A stretch of DNA of 64,000 nucleotides from positions 2,082,001-2,146,000 of the forward strand of contig JARGXX010000092.1 in the NCBI GenBank assembly GCA_030374765.1. Reading direction: 5' to 3'. Every line of letters begins with the position of its first letter. The stretch's first letter is position 1. A program made the translations under genes and the position numbers. The notes under the pieces are model-generated. The model ran no database searches and was not told the DNA's origin. It saw nothing but the letters and a program-made list of their open reading frames with translations. Positions 1-10,925 of this stretch are shown piece after piece. The DNA is from Agarophyton chilense (lineage: Eukaryota; Rhodophyta; Florideophyceae; Gracilariales; Gracilariaceae).

Positions 1-1143
1 ATATCCCGCCAGACTGGCCTCGGTCTTACCCCCGACTTCGTAGTGCCTTTCCAGAGTGACTCTGTTTCTGTGCTCCGCTGGGACGCGGCTCCTCCGCCGG
101 AGACGTGTCTCTCAAGAGAGGAAGATCCCGAACATCTTCGTGGTGTCTCCGCTACAAGCGTTGTCCTACGAAACAGGTAATTTAGATAGTCATATAAAAC
201 TTCAGGAGGCTTTGATTCAGAACTTCTGGAACGCATACAGTGATGTTGATGTGGTATTCCACTGAGCACTGTAGAGGTCTCGGTGCAGTGGGTACCCACA
301 GAAATAACCGCGAAGAGCGGGTGTCGCCTTGCCAGCGACGGTTTTAAGATAAGACGAGAGTGTCCTGAAAGCAACCAGGTGTGCCTGAACAATGAGAACA
401 ATACGTGTATTCAAAAGGCGGATGTTCAGAAACGGCGGTACGTAATGCACACGAGATCGGCTCGACAACCCTTGTGATAAGACAAATAACCAGGTAATTG
501 TAGAGAAAACAACAAACAACACAAACAGATACACAGAAAGCTATAGAAAAAGGGCGGTAAATGCGCAACAGTAGAGGGTATCCTCGGAACAAGAGCTTTA
601 TCTCAGAGCAGTTAAGAACTGATACTATAGGTGCCCCTTTGTGGTGAACCACTTTAAGACAAGATGGTGTTTTGGTTGGTTTTTGGTTGGCCTTCGCCGT
701 CCTTACCTGGGCCTTGCGCCCTTTAATGTACCAAGAGGCAAAGCAAGTACTGCACAGTAATGCATACACGTGGCGTGCCACCACACAATTATCTAAATAA
801 TACCAAATAAAATATATGGTGATGGCACCTTACAGTGTACACTAAATTCAGTACTTTTTAATTACATTCCTCGTGTCCAACCTTTCCATAGATTAATTCT
901 TCTAATAACTTCTCGTAATCGAGTATAGCCCAATCAATAGCTTATGCATGCCTTATCGCGACTTCGTAGTATTTCGAACGGTGAAAATCGGGTGCATCCA
1001 GAATGCTACAGTTGATGCCGATGCATAGGACGTAAGCCAACAATTTCCATTACTACTCAGTGCTCTTCACGATTTTGGTCCATCATGCCTTCCGTCCCAC
1101 ACGAGTATTCGCAGTTGTATTGCTACTGCTAGTTTTCTCATTG
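1..1143. other. No supported gene
   Basis: Only short overlapping frames occur on both strands and none resembles a known protein. I looked for LTR-like ends around 250 and 785 (TGTGGT and ACCACA) but found no matching target duplication. I see nothing else I can support in this stretch. Confidence 0.5.
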
Positions 1144-1148
1144 CATAC

Positions 1149-1595
1149 TGTGAAGGAGCGGTGATAGCGGTTGAGCCCTGTAAGCCGCCGGGCCCCGAAG
1201 GATCTTGCAGGCGACACGTGTACAGGTCGACCTTAGGTGGACTCATGTAGATTATTAATTTAATTTAATTAGTGTAATAGATTAACACTACAGTGCCAGG
1301 GAGATCTCAGCGCCTCGCCAGTACTATTTACTTGGCTCGAGTGACGCTTCTCCTTTAGAGTACGGTAGGCACCGTTAGGATACTAAATAACCCCCTTTGG
1401 TATATTAGTTCCACCCTTTAGTCTTCAAGCCATCGTTTCCGTAGCTCCAACCTGTAGGACTACGCAGTAAACGCCAGCCCATTGCACCAAGTACTCTGGG
1501 AGTGCCGCCGTCAAGGATTCGAACCGTAGGACCCGCTCTACCACGCTACTACCGGTCGAGACCCGTGCGCTGACTTAACCCGTCATTGCGTTACA
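1149..1595 (+). repeat. LTR-A, 5' copy of element A1
   Basis: A 447-bp LTR starting TGTGAAGGAG and ending CATTGCGTTACA, so it has TG...CA ends. Related copies are the split 3' LTR of A1 (10210-10242 plus 19887-20299), a solo LTR at 35708-36149 on the minus strand and the 3' LTR of A2 (59948-60389). The four copies agree along their whole length with scattered substitutions. Confidence 0.92.
1512..1552 (-). other. tRNA-like module (A-box/B-box) antisense in LTR-A
   Basis: Read on the minus strand, the LTR contains GTGGTAGAGCGGGT, which resembles a D-arm/A-box, followed 5 bases later by GGTTCGAATCC or a near match, which is a canonical T-arm/B-box. The T-loop TTCGAAT is closed by a 5-bp stem in the solo copy. 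The anticodon arm is absent. The same block lies on the minus strand in A1's 3' LTR (about 20220-20260) and A2's LTR (about 60309-60346), and on the plus strand in the inverted solo LTR (35759-35788). The A2 copy is the most changed. Pol III promoter activity is inference. Confidence 0.5.
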
Positions 1596-1598
1596 TTT

Positions 1599-1614
1599 TG
1601 GTCTCTTGACTTAG
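1599..1614 (+). other. Primer-binding site of element A1
   Basis: TGGTCTCTTGACTTAG starts three bases after the 5' LTR. The leading TGG fits the complement of a tRNA 3' CCA end. Element B1 has nearly the same site, TGGTCTCCCGACTTAG, at 10854-10869. I could not assign the tRNA species. Confidence 0.7.
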
Positions 1615-1629
1615 AAACCTTTGCAATAA

Positions 1630-3986
1630 TTGAACGGACCACTGGAACGAAGAATTATCCGGATTCTAACCTTTGGTTTAATTCCCCAACGGACCAGAAG
1701 TACAGAAGCAACCGCCATTATGGATGCAGGAAACACACCGAACCGACCCGACCATAGGACTCCTACGGCAGGACGAAGTGCGACTACAACGCCGGCGATG
1801 TCGCCTGACCCTCAGGTTGATACCTCTAGCGACCGCAGGAGCACGAGGAGCCTGCTGCAAGAAGTACTGACCTTACTGGATAACCCTGAAAGGATTCGCC
1901 GAGAACCGACGGTGGAAGCGCATTTACGAGAAGGACTCACCAGGACCACCTCTAGGCCAGGGAACCTTCAAGGAGAAACCACCCAGACCGAAGGAATTCG
2001 AGAAAACCTGCCCACAGGTCTTGCCGACCTTTTCTGGCCCCGTCTCCGTGAGCTCTGCTCAACCCACATGGATTCCATCATGGACGTGCGACTCTCTACG
2101 GCGATCGCTGACCATACAGATTACCTCATCGCTCGAATCGTCCCTAAGGTATCGGAGTCTGACTTATTCATAGACTCCCTCCTGCAAGCCGTTCAAGGAG
2201 CCGTCACCCGCCAGGCAAGCAACTTGGTCCCTAGGACCACCCCACAACAAATTAACCATCTGGTCTCCATATGGAAACCCCCTACCGAACCCCCAGGAGC
2301 GGCGGAATATTCCGCCCCTCGCCGGGAATACCATCAGGCAAACCTCATGGTGGGCCAATCTAGGAGTAGAATAGAAGCTTCGCGTCTGGATGAGAGACAG
2401 GTTGCCCATCAGGAGAATCCAAGGGAGGGACAAGCGAGGAGCAGAAGAGAAGCTCCGCGTCTAGAAGAGAGATCGCTGGCCCCACCCGACGGATTTTATG
2501 AGGTGCAGCGACCTTAGGGCTCCATCGGACCAGATAGAGAGATCGATCCTTTAGGTCCCTACTCCGCTGGAAAGAAAGAAGTAACCGCAGGAGAAAGAAC
2601 AACAGAAGAAGCAAGAGAAGAGACCATTCGGACACGAGTGATTACGAATCGGCCTCGACCGAAACGACCGACTTGGATGTGAATGAGGCTGCCGTTCGAG
2701 GCCTCAGATCACTGACGACCACAAACGAACTTTTCGTTAAGGTTCCAGACTACAGGAATCACCGGCTGGCCGACCGGTCCGCAAAATATTCTGGTTCGGT
2801 AGCTCGCAGATTCGCCAAATGGGCCAAACGGATGCAACATACCATTACGGACAAGTTCTCGGGTTCCGATCCCATTGCTGTCCTTAGGTTTCTCAGTTTG
2901 TTCCGTACGGCCTGCGATCAGAACGGTGTCCACGAGGGCGCCGCTCTGTACCTTTTCCAATTCTTCCGTACAGGACAGGCGCGTGACCGAGTGGTTTCGA
3001 AGATATCTGGCACAACTGACCTCGTGGACGCTCAGGACCGTGAGCTCCTCAGGTCATACCCCCAGGTTGTTCATTGCCTCTCGTAAACCTACGCCACGGA
3101 TGACGTTATAATGGATGCCCACCAGGAAGTAATATCCTTTAGTCAGCGCTCCAGCATGACCGAATCGGCTTTCGCAGACGACCTATGGAAGAAAGCTTAG
3201 CGATGTGGAAACGTGTCCTCCCAAGGACGGCTTAAATGTCACTTCATCACGGGATTGCTCCCTGCCATTCGACCACATGAGCGCAATTACCACACGGAAA
3301 CCCCGCAATACTCCTTCCGAAGGCTCGTTACCTACGCCGAGGGTTATAGCGAAACCTGCAGGACCTCCAGGCGCAACGCTGATATAACCAGAGGACACGC
3401 AACTCCATTACGTAAACCCAACCAAGCCCATTTGGTTAGCTCCACGGAGTCGGACATGGATGCCTCACTCATTCACGTCGATTCGGGAGATGTCCTCGCG
3501 GTCAATTTCAGTGCTCCTCCGTCCGGGCCCCCATCATACACCTCCCAGGGAACCACAGCGACCACTGGACCGCCCACACTTAAGTATTCTCACTTTCTGC
3601 CCCGTAAGGACGTTTTTGTTCGCTCCCCAAGGGCCTGCTTCCTTTGCCTGTCACTGACCCAACCTTGTGACTGTACGAGGTATCTGCCTGAGGACGCACG
3701 AAAACCCCTCCTAGCTCTAAGGGAAGAGAATTACCGGGTGCGGAAATCCGAAGGAATGTATAACAGGGCACAGCAACGAACCACAGGGACCCCTGGAAGC
3801 TCACGCTATGCCACGCCTCCGGACACTCCGATCAAAGCCCCACAGGTCCGCGCCATTGTAGGTCTTACAAAGAAGAATTCTATCCTCAGGAAGAAACGGA
3901 AACCCCATCGGAAAACTCTTAGAGGGACGACGAGAGGCAAATCCTCCCTCTTTAAGCCCCTGCCTCAACCAATTGGACGGTCATGA
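1630..3986 (+). pseudogene. gag region of element A1 (fossil)
   Basis: The region encodes gag-like pieces, including a capsid-like stretch around 2730-3080 that is clearly related to the gag of B1 (both read GxDPxAVxxFL then ACDQNG and EGAA). A Cys-rich segment near 3630-3680 may be the decayed zinc knuckle. It is broken in several places. Confidence 0.75.
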
Positions 3987-6900
3987 GCCAAAGAGCTCTT
4001 CACCTCTCAATACGAACCACGCACAATGGACCACTCAGGATGAACCACAATTGGAACACAGTACCGACCCCGTCTGTATCCTCAGGAAAGAGAACTATAA
4101 AGTTCGAGTAACCGTAGGACTTCGTTCCAACAACTCTCGAGTGACCATAGCTGTATTGGACACAGGCGCTGGTCCCAACTTGGTCCATCCTAAGCTGCTC
4201 CCACTGCGTTGGCAAGATTTCTTTCAAGCAAGGAAGACCCCAAGGATTATCGATGCGTCTCGTAGACCAATGGACATTAAAGGGATAGTACCACTTTACC
4301 TCCAGGCAGGACAATTCAAAGTCCGCACGTGGTTTCTTGTATGTCCTAACTTGGGCGCCGAGGCAATCCTAGGGACCTCCTTTATCGACCGATACATTAA
4401 GGCCATTTATCCAGGCATTGGGAAAGTCGCGTTTTACCGCGCACCTTCCATCTCCATAACTGGTTCAACCCCAGGGCCAGGAGCAAACCGCAAACGAGCG
4501 GTTGTCTCCGAAAACACGAAGTCCAATAAGGTTCGCCTGTCAAGGGCCATAACGATACCGGCGATGACCCAAATCGCTGTATCGGTACATTCCCACTCCT
4601 CAGGTCTCGTAACGATTCAGAACCACCCGAAAACGGTTCTGAACCACCTGACCTTGATGGCCAATGGAGTAATGAACATCCACCCCAACAGGTCCTTTTT
4701 GGTAACAATCAGCAACTTCCGAGATAAACCCGTGCGGTTACCTAAAGGTACAGTGATTTGTATCACCCTACCCGTGCCCGTGGCCATTATGGAGGCCCAA
4801 ATGGATAAATTTGCGACGCCAACTCTCGACGAGGACGTCGACTCTTGGGAGGAGACGGTCGCCATCGGCGAAGAATTCAAATCCTATAGGCCCCAGGTAC
4901 TTGATCTTCTCAGAGAATACCAGGCCATGTGGTCAGGTAGATTGGGCATAATCAGAGCCACTAAAAACCGCATTGACCTTCAGGATGATGCTAGACCACA
5001 GTTCCAGCATCTATACCGTACCGGCCTTAAAGGTAGGGAAATTGTCGCCGACCAGATGTAAAACATGCGCAAAGCTCAAGTCATAGAGCCGGTGCGTCCA
5101 AACCAATCCTAATTGGCAAGTCCCCTTGTCCTTGTGGCGAAGAAAGATGGCTCCGTCAGGTTCTGTGTCGACTACAGGAAGCTGAACGCAGTAACCAAGA
5201 GGGACTCATACCCGATACCCTGCATGGACGACTGTCTGGATTCCTAAGGCGAAGCTGTCGTATTCACCACACTGGACGCTAACTCGGGATATTGAGAAAT
5301 CCCTTTGGCCGAAGACGCGAGAGCGTTGACAACATTTACCACCCATGAAGGTCTGTTCAGATTTACTCGCATGCCCTTTGGTTTGAAGAATGCACCAGCC
5401 ACGTTCCAACGGGTAATGGACGTTATACTGTCCAGAGTCAAATGGAAGTTCGCCCTGGTCTATTTGGATGACGATATAATGTTCTCACCGACCGTCAAGG
5501 AACACTTTCGCCACGTGAAGAAGGTGCTAAAAATCCTACAAGACGCAGGAGTAACACTGAAACTCCGCAAATGCGCTTTCTTCCAGGCCTCAGTGGACTA
5601 TCTCGGTCACGTCGTCCTCTCAGGAAAGCTAAAGGTGGCTACACGGACAACGAATGCGATTCTCCAGGCTAAGCCTCCTAGGACCCACATGGAACTACGA
5701 TCCTTCGTGGGCTTGTGCAACGTTTACCGACGGTTCTTCCAAGGGTTTGCCAAGATCTCGGCCCCTCTCAACGCGATGCTGAAGAAGGGAACACCTTCGG
5801 AGTTCGAAGCCCTTACGGACGACCAGTACGAAGCATTTCATACCCTAAAGGACAAATTGCTGAACCCACCCATGTTGGCCTTACCAAAGCCCAATAGGTC
5901 TTTCGTCCTGGACACAGATGCCTCTGATGTCCAAGTGGGTTGTGCGCTGCTACAGGAACAGGAGTCACCGAAGGACTATCGAATTATTGGCTACTGAAGC
6001 AGAACGCTCACCAGCACGTAGCGAAACTACCGTATGACCGAAAAGGAATGTCTAGCCATCGTATGGTCCGTATTGACACTCCGTTCGTACCTCGAGGGAA
6101 CCAGGTTTACCATTAGGGCAGACCATGACTCACTCCGCTGGGTACTCAATATGACCGATGCATCGAGTCGCCTCGCTAGTTGGCGCCTCAGGCTGTCAGA
6201 ATATGACTAAGAGATAATCTATAGACCAGGCATCAAGCACCAGGCAGCAGATGCCCTCTCGCGAATCATTACAAACGTAACTGATGACACTCCATTGGAC
6301 GACCTAATTCCCACCCACTTTACTGATGATGGGCCTCAGGACTGTAGTATTCTACTCTGTCGGGGAATCCGATGGGTTGGTTTTTCGCGAAGTCGCGGTT
6401 GGAACTCATAAGTGAGTGATATCATCAGCATTGTGATATGAAACGGCACACCGCGTAGGATGCCAGGAGGCAGGGTACATTGTTGGAACACGTGGCACCA
6501 CGATTGGAGTGGCTTGCAACGGCGCATGTATTGGCGATCCAGGTAGCTGGTTTTACTACCCTTGGTAGCTAGACGTCCATTAGGGACCATACCCATGCAG
6601 TGGTTTGGCTAAGTGGCTGACCACTGGGTATTATTTATATATTTATTTGGGCACTCACCCTGGCACACAGTATATAGTGTACCAGAGGTGAGCGCTGACT
6701 CCAAGTAAAGGAGACAACATGGGCATCATGACTATTCTGTTCCTCGCTTAGGGTTCCTTAACCGGAGACCCGGACAAGCTATAATAGATAGTCAGCCCCA
6801 AACCACTTCACGAGCCGTCTCGTACCTACGTCCCATCAACGTTTTACAGTTGCAGTGTTCACCCTCGCTGGCGAGTAGTGGCCTTACACCCCACTTCCAG

Positions 6901-8887
6901 CTCGCTGGTGTTGTAGCTCTACCACCCCTTTTCCTTCGCCGCAAGCGACCCATCGGCAGTCCGAACGCTGTCGCAGGTGTCTGCTCTCTCCCTTAGAGCG
7001 GATACTACAAGGACTACACGGAAATAGAGGACCTTATGGGTAAGGTGCAATAGGAGGATCATGAGGTAAAAGAGAACGAAGCATGCCTATTAGACTGGGA
7101 AACAGTACGACCCAATTCGTCACCACCTCAGGTTAACGCGATAGCCCTGGAGGAAGAAGGACTCCTCCCTATAACTATTGAGGAACTCCAACAGCCGCAG
7201 GTCGAAGACGAATACTGCAAGGAAACAGCCCAATTGGTAAGAACCACAGGGTGCCTGTTCGACTATGACCGAATTGGATTACTATGTCGCCACTCACCGC
7301 TGGATGGCGCACTCCAACGGGTAATACCAACTTCGCTAAGGGCGCAATTCCTATAACTCGCCCATTTCCCCCGCTTGGCTAGTCACCCTGGAGGCTGACG
7401 AATGTACCAGAACCTAAGGAAGTTCTTCTACTGGCCACTAATGGCGCAGGACCTATAGCAAACCGCACGGAAATGTGCATCATGCGCACAGATCCGAGGG
7501 TCTCGCGCCAACCATCGGGCCAAACTGAAGCTCTTTCCCGCCGCAGGTCCAATGGAATTTGTCGCAATGGATAAACTTGGGCCTTTGCGGAAGTCGTCCC
7601 ATGGGAAACGATTTGTTTTTGTTATAACCGATAGGTTTACCAAACTTACCCGAGCGCTACCCCTAGGAAAGAAAACTGCCACGGATGTCGCCACTGCCTT
7701 CTTTTACCACTGGGTATATCCATATGGCATGCCACTCTACTCCTTACGGATAACGGCAGCCAGTTTGTATCCAAATTCTTTTCGCATTTCTGTGCTAACT
7801 TAGGTATCAAACATGTGACCACCACGGCATACCACCCGCCAACCAATGGCCAAGCCGAACGCTTCAACCGCACCCTTCTGGACTGATTGGCGCACTACGT
7901 TTCGGAGCACCAATTGGACTGGGACGAATACGTTGAGCCACTGGTTTGTGCCTCCAACACGCAGGTACACGCTTCAACAGGGACAACGCCTTTAGAATTA
8001 ACGCTAAAGAAAGCGCCGCCGCCGATAGCTGTTGACATTCAGGAGTCTATCATACCCCAAGACATAACCGAAGGGATGACTCCTACCCAGGCGAAGCGCT
8101 ACTCGCGCCGCCGCATTGACCGTATCCTCCGACCTTTGGGAAATGAGATCTGGTTTACCTTGATCGGCCAACGAAGGACATTGGGGAACTCGAGGACACA
8201 ACGCGGAAGCTCTTACACCGCTCCAAGGGACCATACAAAGTCTTTAAGACCAATGAACACACTATCAGTTTACTCATTGACGGCCTACAGGATACCGTGT
8301 CTATTGACCGCGTGACACGAGCTCCCAGTTCCTCCGGACCACAAACGTCCCAGCCGCCTGGCCCAACGGGAGCACCACGACCTCAGGTTGACACTCAAGT
8401 CTCCACACCCCCTAAGGCAGTTCCCGCGGACTCTACTAGCCTCACGGACACGATGGTCAATGCCAACTACTATGACCCATCACTCCCAACTGACTCCGAT
8501 GGATTCGCCCCTCTGGATCACACTCTCCTTCCGGAGGATGAACAACAACCGGAATATGTGATTGAGCGCATCACCTCCGCTGGTATGGGAGAAGATGGAA
8601 CTATGCGCTATCGCGTCCGTTGGTTCGGCTACACACCTGAGGAAGATACTTGGCAAGAGCCTCAAACCCTTCCGGCCAATTTTCTCGCCTGCTATTGGCG
8701 CAGAATCAGCCAATCGGGGCGCGGCCTTCAGGAGGGGGCAACCATTGGTGCGAATAATCCAACCATTGGCCCGAATAAACCCAAACCGCCTCTAAAACCG
8801 CTTCCCGACACGACAGTTCGCCGGAGCACGACGGTTCGTCGTAGCTCCCGCATCAGGGAACAAAGTCAGTCCTTCGGAGACACCTGA
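3973..8887 (+). pseudogene. pol region of element A1 (fossil)
   Basis: Family parts visible in order: aspartic protease (VLDTGAGPNLVHP near 4155), reverse transcriptase (FTRMPFGLKNAPATFQRVMD near 5360), RNase H (near 5910-6250), zinc-binding and core integrase (about 7140-8100), and a C-terminal chromodomain at about 8550-8710 with the hallmark YRVRWFGY. The order protease-RT-RNase H-integrase-chromodomain is that of Ty3/gypsy chromoviruses. It is heavily broken and contains the LTR-C insertion. Confidence 0.88.
6343..7010. mobile_element. Solo LTR of a third family (LTR-C) in pol of A1
   Basis: A 668-bp insert with TG...CA ends, starting TGTAGTAT and ending ATACTACA (a perfect 8-bp inverted repeat). 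It is flanked by a perfect 5-bp duplication AGGAC at 6338-6342 and 7011-7015. Alignment with the sister copy A2 near 55340 shows that A2 lacks it. There is no long coding frame inside. A solo LTR is the best reading; a small TIR element is the alternative. Confidence 0.75.
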
Positions 8888-8978
8888 GGAAGACCCGAGA
8901 CGCTCTTAAGATGGGAAGCCGTCCTGGGGCACGCATATTTGAGATACAAGAAAGACCTTGAGAAATCATAAGCACTTC

Positions 8979-8984
8979 TTTATT
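8979..8984 (-). promoter_or_regulatory. AATAAA signal behind the antisense ORF of A1
   Basis: TTTATT on the plus strand reads AATAAA on the minus strand, about 85 bases past the antisense stop at 9070. The matching site in A2 is at 57374-57379, 77 bases past the stop at 57456. Conservation in both copies supports a polyadenylation signal for the antisense gene. Confidence 0.45.
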
Positions 8985-9069
8985 TAACTTACTGGAGTCA
9001 CAAATAGAGGCCTAACAGCCCTCGGTATTATCTCAAGGTTCGCGGAAGCGCTCCGAACACCAACCGGAC

Positions 9070-9924
9070 TCACTGGGGCGTCGCAGTAGTAACTCCGTCG
9101 TTCTCATTGGCACGTGCAGGAGCGAAACCGAAACTAGGGTCACCCGAGTAGCCAACTGGACCAACCGAATCGGCCCCAGCGAGCCGAGCTCGCTTCTTCG
9201 GCGGAGATTCTACTGAGGAACTATTGTCGCCATCGGAAACCTCCCGGTCACTCAGATTTGGACCATACCGGGTACCCAAGTCGTCGTTGACCCTCTGAGA
9301 CATCGTCTGCGCATTCGGCTGTAGGATATTGACCATAGCGGGCTTCAGATTCTGACCCTGTTGGACAACCGCGGCGTAGCGCACCGAGCCACGTGCGCAG
9401 GGGTAAGCATTCCCCAGAACTGTCGCAATGTCCACCAAGGCAGTAATACGAACGGTATGGCAGAATGAAAGGACGCACTGCCCGCGGATTCCGTCCGATG
9501 GTATGGTCATAGCGGTGCCCGAGGCATTCATGGGCCACTTGGTATCCAGAGAAGCTCTCCGCTTGGTTGTTCGAAGCCATAGCGGCGCTGCCCACAGGTT
9601 GGTCCGCTGGGAAATGGATAGGAAAACCGACGGAAGCGACTTAGTCCGGAGGGAGAATCGCATATCCGACGGGCTTATAAGGCGATCGCGGCATATCGCG
9701 CGACCAATGGCGGAAGGCCGCGAAGGGAAGAAGGAAGGATCAAACCGAATCAGGCAGGATGACTGACTTGACCTTGAATGGACGAAGCGCGCATTGTGGT
9801 TCACGGCGGACAACGCGCGTAGGGTCTCCAAAGGAATACCGATGGATAGGAAAAGCGGCAAGGAACCCCCCCTCCCGGTGCGCGTACAGTACCTTAGGTG
9901 AACTAATTGCCAACCAGGCGCCAA
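9070..9924 (-). CDS. Antisense ORF of element A1 (short copy, fossil)
   Basis: A 284-codon frame on the strand opposite gag-pol, between the chromodomain and the 3' LTR. Its C-terminal part has an acidic/Ser run (SDGDNSSS) followed by a basic cluster PPKKRARLAG that looks like a nuclear localisation signal. Both features recur in A2 (57456-57686). It is shorter than the A2 antisense region. No known domain is recognisable. I treat it as part of a fossil element whose original product is unknown. Confidence 0.5.
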   Translation of the reverse strand: MAPGWQLVHLRYCTRTGRGGSLPLFLSIGIPLETLRALSAVNHNARFVHSRSSQSSCLIRFDPSFFPSRPSAIGRAICRDRLISPSDMRFSLRTKSLPSVFLSISQRTNLWAAPLWLRTTKRRASLDTKWPMNASGTAMTIPSDGIRGQCVLSFCHTVRITALVDIATVLGNAYPCARGSVRYAAVVQQGQNLKPAMVNILQPNAQTMSQRVNDDLGTRYGPNLSDREVSDGDNSSSVESPPKKRARLAGADSVGPVGYSGDPSFGFAPARANENDGVTTATPQ

Positions 9925-10209
9925 GGGTCAGCTCTTACGCACTGGTACCCCCGAGGATGGTGGCGATGGGACACCCCGTCGCGTCCAATTCTAACGAGAA
10001 CAACTAACCCCCAGATTGGTCATAAGACGCCAACATGTCAGGCACGGCATTGCTCGTGTCCAGGCCATTAGGACGGTGAGGATCACGACGTTCCGACTCT
10101 GAAGGCAAGGTCGGGTGTTCACCCATAGGTCCAACTAGAGCCAGACCCCCAGGAAGGTGTGAGGCAACTTGGACTTTCCCGTGACGGTTGAATCCTAAGG
10201 AGGGAGATA

Positions 10210-10242
10210 TGTGAAGGAGCGGTGATAGCGGTTGAGCCCTGT
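10210..10242 (+). repeat. LTR-A, 3' copy of A1, first part
   Basis: The first 33 bases of the 3' LTR of A1, starting TGTGAAGGAGCGG after a purine-rich tract (AAGGAGGGAGATA). It is interrupted by B1. The LTR resumes at 19887. Confidence 0.9.
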
Positions 10243-10850
10243 TGTCGTATAGTGGCAGAAGGTTTGACCTTTGAGGTTGTCGATATACTACACTGACCCT
10301 GTAGGTGATGGATGCGAGGGATCTTCGGCCACGCAGCTCCGGGCGAGCTACCATCTAGGTGTTGTCAGCCAAGTGTAGTGTTGACATGTACCTTCTGGTT
10401 GAGTAATTGTTAGTAATTGTAATTGTAATTATATTAATTTTAGTACAGTAGTGGAGTGGCCACCTGGCACTGTAGCCAGTGCTGGCCAGGTCTCTGACAC
10501 TAGGTCAGAGACCGTCCCTTGCTGGACCCACCCGAGTGATCTGGAGAGTGCAGTCCACTGCATATAGGGAACTGCACCTCCTCCACCCTGGTCAGATAAA
10601 GACAGGCACCACTTGGGTCACAACTATACCTTTTGGTTCATTGTTTCTCAACTCTACATAGGTTTTACCGCGCGTCGACGCCTACCATCGGTCACCTACA
10701 CGGTATAGGCTAGTTGTCCCGCCGTTTGGCCCTACGGGTTTTCACGGTGATCTGTTACTATCGAGGTTTATTACGTCAACCTTCTAAGGTTGAGCGTCAC
10801 CACGCTCCCGAGACAAGACAGTAGCAGACCCCAGAGGTGATTGTACGACA
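10243..10850 (+). repeat. LTR-B, 5' copy
   Basis: TG...CA LTR (TGTCGTATAGTGG to GTACGACA), 608 bp. It matches 19273-19881 along its whole length, and the inverted copy at 49273-49906. Confidence 0.92.
10489..10513 (+). repeat. Hairpin inside LTR-B
   Basis: GGTCTCTGAC and GTCAGAGACC form a perfect 10-bp stem around a 5-base loop ACTAG. The adjacent sequence 10464-10488 (CTGGCACTG ... CAGTGC) is also self-complementary. The 3' LTR keeps the hairpin with one change. Its role in the LTR transcript is unknown. Confidence 0.6.
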
Positions 10851-10853
10851 TTT

Positions 10854-10869
10854 TGGTCTCCCGACTTAG
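10854..10869 (+). other. Primer-binding site of element B1
   Basis: TGGTCTCCCGACTTAG, three bases after the LTR. It differs from the A1 site at two positions, so both families probably use the same tRNA or isoacceptors. Confidence 0.7.
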
Positions 10870-10925
10870 AAAGTATTTTTAGGTTTCGTCGTACCTTCAC
10901 GGTTCACACGAGATTCCGAAAAGGA

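Noticed and set aside
250-785. Possible solo LTR with TGTGGT...ACCACA ends
   Set aside because: The flanking bases do not form a target duplication and no second copy occurs in the window.
1512-1552. A complete tRNA gene in LTR-A
   Set aside because: There is no anticodon arm and the acceptor stem does not pair, so it is only a tRNA-like fragment.
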